DNA of 64,000 nt from Micromonospora sp. NBC_00421 (GTDB lineage Bacteria > Actinomycetota > Actinomycetes > Mycobacteriales > Micromonosporaceae). Shown one piece after another: positions 42,719-50,460 of this stretch. The translations under genes were made by a program, and so were the position numbers. The DNA is taken from assembly GCF_036017915.1 (NCBI RefSeq), contig NZ_CP107929.1, forward strand, positions 3,724,001-3,788,000, given 5' to 3'. The notes beneath the pieces were generated by a model. That model was not told the DNA's origin. It saw only the letters and a list, made by a program, of their open reading frames with translations, and ran no database searches. Each line of letters begins with the position of its first letter. Position 1 is the stretch's first letter.

Positions 42719-43802
42719 ATGCCCTCTATTACACCCGATATCGCCATGATCGAGGTCGCCGGCGGCGTCGATACTCACCTGGACACCCACACCGCAGCGG
42801 TGATCGACCAGGTCGGCCGAGTGTTGGGCACCCAGCAGTTCCCGGCCACGGTGGCCGGCTACACCGCGTTGTTGGCCTGGATGCGCGGTTTCGGTCGCCT
42901 GGGGCGAGTCGGGATCGAGGGCACCGGCGCTTATGGGGCCGGTCTGGCCCGCCGGCTGCGCGACGAGCAGGTCGAGGTGATTGAGGTCGACCGGCCCGAC
43001 CGTAAGACCCGCCGGTTCCAGGGCAAGTCCGACCCGATCGACGCCATCCAAGCGGCCAAGGCCGCCCTGGCCGGCGACCGGACCGGGATCCCCAAGCAGC
43101 GCGACGGCCGCGTCGAAGCCCTGCGCAACCTGCGGGTGGCCCGGCGCAGCGCCGTCGACCAGCGCGCCGACACCCAACGCCAGATCAAGACCCTGATCGT
43201 CACCGCCCCCGACGAACTACGCGCCCAGCTACCCGGCCTGACCGTCAAGCAGCTGATCACCGTCTGCGCGAGGATGCGACTCGACCCGGCCGACGCCGCA
43301 GCCCCCGTAACCGCCGTCAAAATCGCCCTGCGGTCCCTGGCCCGTCGCCACCAACAACTGTCCGCCGAGATCACCGACCTGGACGAGGTCCTCGATCCCT
43401 TGGTGGCCGCCATCAACCCCGGCCTACTCGCCGCCAACGGCGTCGGCACCGACGTCGCCGGCCAACTGCTGGTCACCGCCGGCGAAAACCACGAACGGCT
43501 CGCCTCCGAAGCAGCCTTCGCCATGCTCTGCGGTGTCGCCCCGATCCCCGCCTCGTCCGGCAAGACCACCCGGCACCGCCTCAACCGCGGCGGCGACCGC
43601 CAGGCCAACGCCGTCCTATACCGAGTCGTGCTCTGCCGCCTGCGCTGGGACCCCCACACCCGCGAATACATGCAACGCCGCACCAAGGAAGGCCTCTCCA
43701 AGAAAGAGATCATCCGCTGCCTCAAGCGCTACATCGCCCGCGAGCTCTACCAGCTCATCACCTCAAACGATCTCCAACTCGCCGCTTGACATCCATAGGA
43801 GC
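42510..43802 (+). mobile_element. IS110-family insertion element
   Basis: Borders are approximate. The element holds one intact transposase. The shared end motif is TGAC, 2-3 bp, CATAGGAGC: TGACTTCATAGGAGC near 42618-42632 and TGACATCCATAGGAGC at 43787-43802. If these are the two element ends, the element is about 1.17 kb, slightly short for the family; if the left copy is a bridge-RNA guide, the left end lies near 42500 and the length is about 1.3 kb, the usual size. No terminal inverted repeats, as expected for IS110. It sits in the gap between the dioxygenase and P450 genes and disrupts no visible gene. Confidence 0.7.
42719..43789 (+). CDS. IS110-family transposase (DEDD recombinase)
   Basis: 356 residues from ATG 42719. 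The N-terminal RuvC-like DEDD domain shows GGVDTHLDTHTAAVID (first Asp), GIEGTGAYGAGLARRL (Glu), VIEVDRPDRKTRRFQGKSD and DPIDAIQAAK (Asp residues). The C-terminal Tnp domain includes NGVGTDVAGQLLVTAGENH, FAMLCGVAPIPASSGKTTRHRLNRGGDR (with the catalytic-domain Ser in PASSGKT) and ANAVLYRVVLCRLRWDPHT. Length matches active members, and no stop or frameshift is present. Codons are slightly less GC-biased than the neighbours. Confidence 0.96.
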   Translation: MPSITPDIAMIEVAGGVDTHLDTHTAAVIDQVGRVLGTQQFPATVAGYTALLAWMRGFGRLGRVGIEGTGAYGAGLARRLRDEQVEVIEVDRPDRKTRRFQGKSDPIDAIQAAKAALAGDRTGIPKQRDGRVEALRNLRVARRSAVDQRADTQRQIKTLIVTAPDELRAQLPGLTVKQLITVCARMRLDPADAAAPVTAVKIALRSLARRHQQLSAEITDLDEVLDPLVAAINPGLLAANGVGTDVAGQLLVTAGENHERLASEAAFAMLCGVAPIPASSGKTTRHRLNRGGDRQANAVLYRVVLCRLRWDPHTREYMQRRTKEGLSKKEIIRCLKRYIARELYQLITSNDLQLAA

Positions 43803-43850
43803 ATCCGCCCCGCCGGCGCGGCGGCGTCGGTGGGGCGGGCTCCCGGCCGG

Positions 43851-43951
43851 TCCGGCGGCGGAACGCCGGAGTCGGCGGCGGAGCCGTCCGGCGGCGGAAC
43901 GCCGGAGTCGGCGGGCGGTGAGCGGCTTCCCGGTCACCAGGTGACCGGGAA
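43851..43951. repeat. 28 bp direct repeat and palindrome at the P450 3' end
   Basis: A 28 bp unit (TCCGGCGGCGGAACGCCGGA plus GTCGGCGG) occurs at 43851-43878 and 43887-43914. Next to it TTCCCGGTCACC (43927-43938) and GGTGACCGGGAA (43940-43951) form a perfect 12 bp stem around one base. The palindrome covers the last codons and stop of the P450 gene (43934-43936) and may act as its terminator, or shield it from the insertion element. Confidence 0.8.
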
Positions 43952-45106
43952 CGACGCGATGCCGCCGTTCATCCGGTCGTGCCGCCACGGGATCTCCTCG
44001 ACCGGCACCGCGGGCGTCAGCCCCGGCAGGCGGCGCAGCAGTTCGCCGATCGACAGCTCCACCTGCATCCGGCCCAGCGCGGTGCCCAGGCAGAAGTGCG
44101 GTCCGAAGCCGAAGGTGAGGTGCGGCGTGCCCGGCACCCGGTCGATGTCGAAGACGTTGGGGTCGGGGAAGACCCGCGGGTCCCGGTTGCCCGCCCACGG
44201 GATCGCCATCACGCAGTCCCCGGCGCGCATCGCCACCGGGCCGAGGGTCAGGTCCTCGCGCACCACCTGGACCCGGAACATGCTGCTCACCGAGGTGTAA
44301 CGGAGGATCTCGTCGGTCGCCGAGGACAGCTTCCCCGGGTCGGCCCGCAGCTTCGCCAACTGCTCGGGGTGTTGGAACAGCGCGCGCAGCCCGGCGCTCG
44401 TGGAGTTGATCTCCAGCCCGCCGAGCAGCACCCCCATCGCCAGCTCGACCAGCTCGGCGTCGACCAGCTCGTGCGCGTCCCGGCCGATCACCCAGGCCGA
44501 GAGCAGGTCGTCGCCGGGGGTCACCCGCTTGTGCGCCAACTGCCCGGCCAGGTACTCCCGCAGCTCCGCCTGCGCGACGGCGGCGTCGGCCGAGCCGTAC
44601 GCGGTGACCGAGTTCAGCCCCTCGATCCACCCGTAGAACCGGGGCCGGTCGGCCACCGGAACCCCCAACACGTCGCAGACCACGTACACGGGCAGGGGCG
44701 CGACGAGCGCGGCGACCAGGTCGGCCGGGCGCGGGCCGGCCAGCAGGTCGTCGATCAGCGTGGCGACGAGCCGCTGCACCCGGGGGCGGAAGGTGTCGAT
44801 GCGACGGGCGGTGAACGCCCGGCTGGCCACCCGGCGGACGACCGCGTGCGCCGGACCGTCCATGTTCAGCTCGCGGGGGCCGTCACCGTCGGGAGCCCCG
44901 GTCGCACCCAGTGGGAGCCGGGAGAACCGGGGATCGGCCAGGACGGTGCAGCAGTCCTGGTAGCCGAGCACCAGCCAGGCCGGGCGGCCGTCGGGCAACC
45001 GCACCCGGCTGACCGGGTCGGACACCACCATGTCGAGCAGCTCGCCCGGCAGGTCACCGGTGAACGGCTCGAACGGGTAGCCCCGCAGCTCGGAGACGAC
45101 GGTCAT
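43934..45106 (-). CDS. Cytochrome P450 lacking the I-helix threonine
   Basis: 390 residues from ATG 45106. Heme motif FGFGPHFCLGTALGRMQ near the C-terminus with the Cys ligand intact; K-helix EILRY with the ExxR pattern degenerate or shifted (TDEILRYTS). In the I-helix the usual A/G-G-x-E-T-T reads GVLLGGLEINSTSAG: the acid is kept but the oxygen-activating Thr is Ile. Natural P450s without this Thr (for example those using substrate-assisted proton delivery) often have narrow substrates in antibiotic pathways. Divergent from a GT1 gene 173 bp away. Soluble bacterial class I enzyme, needing a ferredoxin partner not seen here. Confidence 0.92.
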   Translation of the reverse strand: MTVVSELRGYPFEPFTGDLPGELLDMVVSDPVSRVRLPDGRPAWLVLGYQDCCTVLADPRFSRLPLGATGAPDGDGPRELNMDGPAHAVVRRVASRAFTARRIDTFRPRVQRLVATLIDDLLAGPRPADLVAALVAPLPVYVVCDVLGVPVADRPRFYGWIEGLNSVTAYGSADAAVAQAELREYLAGQLAHKRVTPGDDLLSAWVIGRDAHELVDAELVELAMGVLLGGLEINSTSAGLRALFQHPEQLAKLRADPGKLSSATDEILRYTSVSSMFRVQVVREDLTLGPVAMRAGDCVMAIPWAGNRDPRVFPDPNVFDIDRVPGTPHLTFGFGPHFCLGTALGRMQVELSIGELLRRLPGLTPAVPVEEIPWRHDRMNGGIASFPVTW

Positions 45107-45279
45107 GACGGGCCACCACCCGCCGGTCGGCGGTCCACATCGGGCACCGGGTAAGACTCGGCCATGGGGACGGCCGCCGTCAATATCCATTGGTACGACC
45201 GGCGACCTTCCGGGTACGGACGTCCATCGCCTAGCATCTGTGCACCAGGACTGCCGGTTGGTGCGCGGATGGGGCGGAC

Positions 45280-46482
45280 TTGACTGCGGCTTTACGGATT
45301 CTGTTGTGCACGTGGGGCTGGCGGTCGCATTTCTACGGCCTGGTCCCGCTCGCCTGGGCGCTCCAGGCGGCCGGGCACGAGGTGCGGGTGGCCAGCCATC
45401 CCTCGCTGGTGCCGGCGATCAGTTCGGCCGGGCTGGCGGCGGTGCCGTTGGGCCGTGATCTCGACTTCGCCGAGGCGTTCGCGGGTCGGATCGGTGCGGT
45501 CGGCGCCCTCGACCCGGCCGTGTCCGCCGCCCCGGAGCCGACCGACACGCTCGAACCGGCGATCACCGCCGACGGGGGCGTGGTCCGGTTCGCCGACGCC
45601 CTCCTCGACGACCTGGTCGACTTCGGCCGGTCCTGGCGACCGGACCTGATGGTCTGGGAGCCGTTCAACCTCGCCGCCCCGGTGGCCGCCGCCGCGCTGG
45701 ACGTGCCCGGCGTGCTGCACCTGTGGGGGCCGGACTCCTCGGTCACCCTCCGGCTCGACCCGGAGTCGGTACTCGGCCCGCTCGCCGGCCGGTTCGGGCT
45801 CACCGCCTCCGACGTGGACCTCACCGGCGTGCTGACGCTCGACCCGGTACCGCCGCCGATGCAGGTGCCGTCGGCCCGCCCCGGTCGGCCGGTCCGGTTC
45901 GTCCCGTACAACGGACCGGCCGTGCTGCCGTCCTGGCTGCACGGCCCGGCGGACCGGCCCCGGGTCTGCGTCACGGCGGGCACCATGATGGCCGGGGTCG
46001 GGCTCGACGACCGGCTGGGCCTCCCCCGGGTCATCCGGGCGGTCGCCGGGTTGGACGTCGAGGTCGTGGTGCTTGTCGAGCGGTCCCAGCAGGCCGGGCT
46101 CGGCCCGCTGCCGGGTAACGTCCGGCTGGTCGACGCCCCGCTGGCGCTGCGGCTGGTGCTGCCGACCTGCGCCGCGCTGGTGCAACAGGGCGGCGCCGGC
46201 AGCACCATGACGGCGCTCGGCTTCGGGGTCCCGCAGCTGATCCTGCCGCAGGTCAGCGACCAGCACTTCAACGGCGAGCGGCTGGCGGTCACCGGCGCGG
46301 GGACCTGGTTGTCCCCGACGGAGGCCGACGACGACACCCTCCGCGAGCTGGTCGGCGAGCTGATCGGCGACGGCCACTGGCGGGAGTCCGCGGCGCTGAT
46401 GCGGGACCGGGTCCACGCGATGCCCGCCCCCGCCGAGGTGGTGCCGGCGCTGGTGGCCCTCGCCGCGCGCACCCGGAGCTGA
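45280..46482 (+). CDS. GT1-family glycosyltransferase (EryCIII/antibiotic type)
   Basis: 400 residues. The start is TTG 45280 with GGGGCGG upstream; no in-frame ATG lies nearby. N-terminal MTAALRILLCTWGWRSHFYG contains the SHFYGLVPLAWALQAAGHEV acceptor-domain opening of macrolide and aglycone glycosyltransferases. The donor site is CAALVQQGGAGSTMTALGFG followed by VPQLILPQVSDQHFNGERL, with the QGGAGS and DQ-type (SDQHFN) elements conserved. It probably adds an activated deoxysugar to the aglycone. A P450 gene follows after 70 bp; unlike EryCII-type partners that P450 keeps its heme Cys, so it is a real oxidase and not only an activator. Confidence 0.92.
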   Translation: MTAALRILLCTWGWRSHFYGLVPLAWALQAAGHEVRVASHPSLVPAISSAGLAAVPLGRDLDFAEAFAGRIGAVGALDPAVSAAPEPTDTLEPAITADGGVVRFADALLDDLVDFGRSWRPDLMVWEPFNLAAPVAAAALDVPGVLHLWGPDSSVTLRLDPESVLGPLAGRFGLTASDVDLTGVLTLDPVPPPMQVPSARPGRPVRFVPYNGPAVLPSWLHGPADRPRVCVTAGTMMAGVGLDDRLGLPRVIRAVAGLDVEVVVLVERSQQAGLGPLPGNVRLVDAPLALRLVLPTCAALVQQGGAGSTMTALGFGVPQLILPQVSDQHFNGERLAVTGAGTWLSPTEADDDTLRELVGELIGDGHWRESAALMRDRVHAMPAPAEVVPALVALAARTRS

Positions 46483-46537
46483 TCCACGCGCACCCGGAGC
46501 TGATCCACCGGCCTGTCGGACCACCCTGTCGGACCAC
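46467..46537. repeat. Tandem duplication spanning the glycosyltransferase stop codon
   Basis: A 21 bp unit (starts GCGCACCCGGAGCTGATCC) is repeated perfectly at 46467-46487 and 46488-46508; the stop TGA (46480-46482) lies in the first copy. A second duplication, CCTGTCGGACCAC, follows at 46512-46524 and 46525-46537, ending 4 bp before the TGAGGAG ribosome binding site of the P450 gene. Confidence 0.95.
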
Positions 46538-46552
46538 CCTGAGGAGTCACAG

Positions 46553-47752
46553 ATGACCCAGCCGTCGCCCATCCCGTATCCGCTCGCTCCGGCGCCCACG
46601 ATCTACCACCCGTCGCCGGACTACACCAGGCTGCGGGAGACCTGCCCGGTGGCGCCCATCGCGCTGCCCGACGGGGCGTCGGCCTATCTCGCCACCCGGC
46701 ACGCGGACGTCCGCCGGGTCTTCACCGACCTCCGGTTCAGCCGGGCCGCCGCTGCCGGCCCGGACCGCCCGACCCGGGAGCTGGGTTCACTCGCCGAGGA
46801 CTCGCTGATCGGGATGGACCCGCCCCGGCACACGAAGATGCGCCGGGCGGTGTCGCACGCGTTCACCGTCCGCCGGGTGGAGGCGCTGCGCCCGACGGTG
46901 GCCGCACTCGTCGACAGGTCGATCGACGAGATGATGGCGGCGGGCCCGCCGGCCGACCTGATCCCCCACCTGTCCGCGCCGCTGCCGATCTACGTGATCA
47001 GCAAGCTGTTCGGCATTCCCGAGCAGGACCAGGACCGGGTACGCCAGTGGTCCGACGCGCTCGTCGGTGACTGGGACGCCGACCCGGCGGCCCCGCAGGC
47101 CGCCCTGGACGCGTTCGGCGAGATGATCGTGGAGCGTCGCCGCAACCCCGGCGACGACCTGATGAGCGCGCTGATCAACGCCTGGGACACCCACGACGAC
47201 CTCACCGAACGGGAGCTCGTCTCGGTCACCGCCGGCATCTTCGTCGGCGGGCACGAGACCACCACCAACCAGCTCAACCTGTTCCTGCTGGTGCTGGCCC
47301 GGCACCCCGAGCAGCTGGCCGGGTTGCGTGGTGACGACCCGGTCGCGGTGGCCCGCGCGGTCGAGGAGCTGTCCCGGTTCATCCAGCTCGGTGACAACGG
47401 CGTACTGCTGCCCCGGGTGACCACCGAGGAGGTGGAGCTCGGCGGGGTACGCCTGCCGGCGGGCACCCCGGTGCTCCCGGCGATCGCCTCGGCCAACCGT
47501 GACGCGTCGGTGTTCGCCGGGGCGGACACCCTCGACCTGACCCGGGTCGACAACCCGCACCTGGCGTTCGGTGCGGGCCCGCACCACTGCCTCGGCGCGG
47601 CGCTGGCCCGGATGGAGTTGCAGGAGGCGCTGGGCGCGCTGCTGCGCCGGCTGCCCGGCCTGCGCCTGGCCGTGCCCGAGGAGGAGCTGCGGTTCAAGCC
47701 CGGCCTGGTGGTCCGCAGCCTGGAGTCGCTGCCGGTGACCTGGGGCCGGTGA
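46553..47752 (+). CDS. Cytochrome P450 (canonical actinomycete class I)
   Basis: 399 residues, ATG start with GAGGAG 7 bp upstream. All signature motifs are intact: I-helix GIFVGGHETTTNQ, K-helix ELSRF (ExxR), and heme loop LAFGAGPHHCLGAALARME. Also the conserved MDPPRHTKMRRAVSHAFT in the C-helix region. Comparable to CYP105/CYP107-type tailoring enzymes that hydroxylate or epoxidise macrolides and terpenoids. Same strand and 70 bp downstream of the GT1 gene, hence probably cotranscribed. Needs external ferredoxin and reductase. Confidence 0.95.
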   Translation: MTQPSPIPYPLAPAPTIYHPSPDYTRLRETCPVAPIALPDGASAYLATRHADVRRVFTDLRFSRAAAAGPDRPTRELGSLAEDSLIGMDPPRHTKMRRAVSHAFTVRRVEALRPTVAALVDRSIDEMMAAGPPADLIPHLSAPLPIYVISKLFGIPEQDQDRVRQWSDALVGDWDADPAAPQAALDAFGEMIVERRRNPGDDLMSALINAWDTHDDLTERELVSVTAGIFVGGHETTTNQLNLFLLVLARHPEQLAGLRGDDPVAVARAVEELSRFIQLGDNGVLLPRVTTEEVELGGVRLPAGTPVLPAIASANRDASVFAGADTLDLTRVDNPHLAFGAGPHHCLGAALARMELQEALGALLRRLPGLRLAVPEEELRFKPGLVVRSLESLPVTWGR

Positions 47753-47820
47753 CCCGGCGGCCGGTGACCCGGCGGCCGGTGACCCGGCGGCCGGTGACCC
47801 GGCGGCCGGTGACCCTGGCG
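47746..47820. repeat. 15 bp tandem repeat over the P450 stop codon
   Basis: CCGGTGACCCGGCGG is repeated perfectly four times (47746-47805) and a fifth imperfect copy follows. The P450 stop TGA lies in the first copy. Because 15 is a multiple of three, every copy has an in-frame TGA. Confidence 0.95.
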
Positions 47821-47866
47821 GGCCCGGGGTGTCGGTCCGGCCGGGCTGCGCCGCGCCAGCCGGCGG

Positions 47867-49279
47867 TCAGCCGGTGGCCGGGCCGGGGGTGACCCGGGTC
47901 GGGGCGGCCGGGTCGAAGGCCGCCTCGACGGCCACCTCCTCCACCCCGCGCAGCAGCGCCTCGGCCTGGGCCTCGGTGAAACAGCCCAGGTCGAAGATGA
48001 CCTGGAGGAAGATGGTGTCCGGGTGGTCCTCGACGGTGATGAACGCCTGCTCGGGCAGGTGGTCCAGGGTGCCGTCCCAGACCAGGAACGTCTCGCCCGC
48101 CTTGCGCCGGATCTGCTCCGGGGTCACCTCCCCGGCGCGGGCGGCGTCCTCGGCCGCCTGCCGGGTCACCACCCGCCGGTCGTTGATCCGCAGGGTGACC
48201 CGGGCCGGATGGCCACGCTCGTCGTCCAGCCGGGCGCTGGCCTCGGCGAGCTGCTCCGGGTCGTAGTAGGCGTACATCCCGGCGGCGACCGAGGCGCGCC
48301 GGGCCCGGGTCACCACCTCGTCCACTGTGGTGTCGATGGCGTCCACGGTGAGCACGCCGTTCTGGCTCAGCGGGGCGATCGCCTCGGCGAAGCCCGGCCG
48401 GAACCGGTTGCCCACGATGAGTTTGGCGGTCAACGGGCTGACCCCGGTGGCGCGGCCGACCGCCACGGCGATGACCGCGAGCAGCACCCGGGAGGTGTCC
48501 GTCCTGGTCCGTCGGGCGATGGCCTGCACCGCCAGGTAGGCGGCGGGTGAGCTGAACCGGCCGTGCCAGAACCGCCGGCCGTGCCGTCCGGCCGGGTTGG
48601 TGACCTCACCGAAGGTCGTCGGCGCGATGGTGCGCAGGTGCGCCTCCCAGTGGCGGACCGCCCGGTCGCTGACCCGTTGCAGCGCCGGCGTGCGTTCCCG
48701 CCGGCCGAGGTCGAGCAGCTGCACCGTACGCGGGTCGTAGTTGCGACGGGCCGCCAGGTCGACCAGCCCGAGGTCGGCCATCAGCAGGGCCGTCGCGGTG
48801 CCGTCGACCACCAGGTGGTCGAGGGTCAGCACCCGGTGCACCAGGGCGCCCCGGTGCCGGACCACCGCCATCCGCACCGACCAGTCCCGGTAGAGGTCGT
48901 AGTGGGCCAGCAGCCGGGCGTGGCCCAGTTCGTAGGCGAACTTCGCCACGTCGGCCGGGTCGGCGTCGTCGGGGACGTCGAGCACGTCGAGGGCGATCTC
49001 CCCGGCGGCGGACACCACCTGGCAGGGTTCGCCCCGCTCGTCGGTGCCCAGCCGCATCCGCAGCGCCGGATGCCGGCTCATCAGGTCGCCGAGCTGCGCC
49101 GCCACCTGCGCCACGGTGACCCCCGCCGGCACCGGGTGCGCGCCGCTGACGTTGTGCGTCCACCCGGTCTCCCGCATGTCCTGCATGATCGCCAGTTGAC
49201 CCCAGGTCAGCGGCGCGGTCCCGGCCCCCGGGCCGGCGAACGGGACGAGCACCTGTGCCTCGGCGGTCTGCGCGAACAT
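47867..49279 (-). CDS. Stand-alone NRPS condensation-domain-like acyltransferase
   Basis: 470 residues, ATG start. The chloramphenicol-acetyltransferase-like condensation fold spans the whole protein: LTWGQLAIMQDM near the N-terminus, HPALRMRLGTDE, and the active-site motif LTLDHLVVDGTA, in which the HHxxxDG first His is Asp while the catalytic second His and the DG are kept. VTPLTAKLIVGNRFRPGF-like and LSQNGVLTV segments correspond to C-domain core motifs C4-C5. No carrier or adenylation domain is fused. Such free-standing C domains form ester or amide links between carrier-bound acyl groups and soluble acceptors. Two ACP genes and a PPTase gene nearby support this. Divergent from the PPTase gene. 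Confidence 0.88.
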   Translation of the reverse strand: MFAQTAEAQVLVPFAGPGAGTAPLTWGQLAIMQDMRETGWTHNVSGAHPVPAGVTVAQVAAQLGDLMSRHPALRMRLGTDERGEPCQVVSAAGEIALDVLDVPDDADPADVAKFAYELGHARLLAHYDLYRDWSVRMAVVRHRGALVHRVLTLDHLVVDGTATALLMADLGLVDLAARRNYDPRTVQLLDLGRRERTPALQRVSDRAVRHWEAHLRTIAPTTFGEVTNPAGRHGRRFWHGRFSSPAAYLAVQAIARRTRTDTSRVLLAVIAVAVGRATGVSPLTAKLIVGNRFRPGFAEAIAPLSQNGVLTVDAIDTTVDEVVTRARRASVAAGMYAYYDPEQLAEASARLDDERGHPARVTLRINDRRVVTRQAAEDAARAGEVTPEQIRRKAGETFLVWDGTLDHLPEQAFITVEDHPDTIFLQVIFDLGCFTEAQAEALLRGVEEVAVEAAFDPAAPTRVTPGPATG

Positions 49280-49368
49280 CGGTCAATCAGAGCAACGTGG
49301 ATCGGCGCGTGTCAACGCCACAAATCGCCGCCCGTCGACCCGGCGACGACGGAGCTAGAGTACGGCCC

Positions 49369-50043
49369 ATGCCCGACACCGTCCGGATCTGGATCGGGTC
49401 GGCCCGGGTGGGCCTGGACGAGTTGGCCCGGTACCGCGCGGTGCTCGACGCCGGGGAGCGGACCCGGGCGGCGGCGCTCACCCAGGCGACCGTCCGGGAC
49501 CGGTTCACGGTGGCGCACGGCGCGCTGCGCCTCCTGATGGGCCGGGCCCTGGACGCGCCACCCGAACGGCTCACCTGGCGGCGGGGTCGGCACGGCAAGC
49601 CGACGTTGGTCGACCCCGAGGGCGGGCCGCAGACGAGCCTGTCCTACTCCGCCGACCTCGTCGCGGTGGCGGTGGGCGGTGACCGGGCGATCGGGGTCGA
49701 CATCCAGCATCCGTCGCCGGGGCTGGACCCGGTGGCCCTGGCCACCCGGTTCTTCGCCGCCGAAGAGGCGCGGCAGGTCGCTTCGGGGTCCACCCCGGCG
49801 ACCCGGGCCGACCGGTTCGCCAGGTTGTGGGCGCGCAAGGAGGCGGTGGTCAAGGCCGCCGGCGACCGGCTCTGGCCCCATCTGGCGATGCCGGTGCACC
49901 AGGGCGACGTGGTGGAGTGCGGTGACCCCGTGGGCGTACACCGGGTCACCGACGTGGTGACCCCGGCCGGGTACCGGGTCGCGGTGGCCCTGGCGGGTGA
50001 GGCACGGTACGTCGTCGAGTCCTACCGGGGGCCAGTCGGGTGA
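49369..50043 (+). CDS. Sfp-type 4'-phosphopantetheinyl transferase
   Basis: 224 residues from ATG 49369. Motifs in order: RDRFTVAHGALRLLMGRAL, RGRHGKPTLVDPEGG, LSYSADLVAVAVGGDRAIGVDIQ (GxD, Mg binding), FFAAEEARQ and LWARKEAVVKAAGDRL (WxxKEAxxK, catalytic). This is the two-domain Sfp architecture that transfers phosphopantetheine from CoA to the Ser of carrier domains. Likely partners are the ACPs at 50137 and 53198 and the PKS ACPs. A gene for an ACP starts 94 bp downstream on the same strand. Confidence 0.96.
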   Translation: MPDTVRIWIGSARVGLDELARYRAVLDAGERTRAAALTQATVRDRFTVAHGALRLLMGRALDAPPERLTWRRGRHGKPTLVDPEGGPQTSLSYSADLVAVAVGGDRAIGVDIQHPSPGLDPVALATRFFAAEEARQVASGSTPATRADRFARLWARKEAVVKAAGDRLWPHLAMPVHQGDVVECGDPVGVHRVTDVVTPAGYRVAVALAGEARYVVESYRGPVG

Positions 50044-50136
50044 GGCGGATCGGCACCGCGGACGAAGATCGGCGCACCCGTTGACACCCGCCGATCCGGT
50101 TTGCTCTGATGACTCCATGGTGGAGCGCAGGGTCCA

Positions 50137-50418
50137 GTGACAGAGCCCGACACGGTCACCGCGCCGCAGCTGCGTGCGCAGGTCGTCGACAGCATGACCA
50201 CGCTGCTGACCCGGATGCTCAAACCCGGTGCGCCGGTCACCGAGCAGACCCAGCTCATGGACGATCTGGGCCTCAGCTCGTCCCTCGCGCTCGAGCTGCT
50301 GCTCGAGCTGGAGGACGAGCTGGAGATCCAGATCGACGTGGAAGACCTCGACGAGGACCGGATGACCACCGTCGGCGACCTGGCCGACTACATCACCGAG
50401 CACTGCACCCCCCGCTGA
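50137..50418 (+). CDS. Acyl carrier protein with SSS in place of the DSL box
   Basis: 93 residues, GTG start. Four-helix ACP pattern: LRAQVVDSMTTLLTRML, then MDDLGLSSSLALELLLELED as helix II, EIQIDVEDLDEDRMTTVGDLADYITEH to the end. The phosphopantetheine Ser stands in GLSSSLAL where most ACPs have GxDSL, so the Asp before it is Ser. Highly acidic, as expected. Followed 42 bp later by a GT2 gene on the same strand, which suggests the glycosyltransferase-like protein acts on or near a carrier-bound substrate. Confidence 0.93.
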   Translation: MTEPDTVTAPQLRAQVVDSMTTLLTRMLKPGAPVTEQTQLMDDLGLSSSLALELLLELEDELEIQIDVEDLDEDRMTTVGDLADYITEHCTPR

Positions 50419-50460
50419 CGGCCCGCGACGGGGCCTGGCCGGCGTTTCCGAAGGAGTCGT

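Noticed and set aside
45280..47752. EryCIII/EryCII-type glycosyltransferase with a P450-like helper protein
   Set aside because: The neighbouring P450 has an intact heme Cys and I-helix, so it is not a heme-less activator.
47746..47820. CRISPR-like array at the 15 bp repeats (also at 46467 and 56220)
   Set aside because: Units are adjacent without spacers and no cas gene is present; these are simple tandem repeats.
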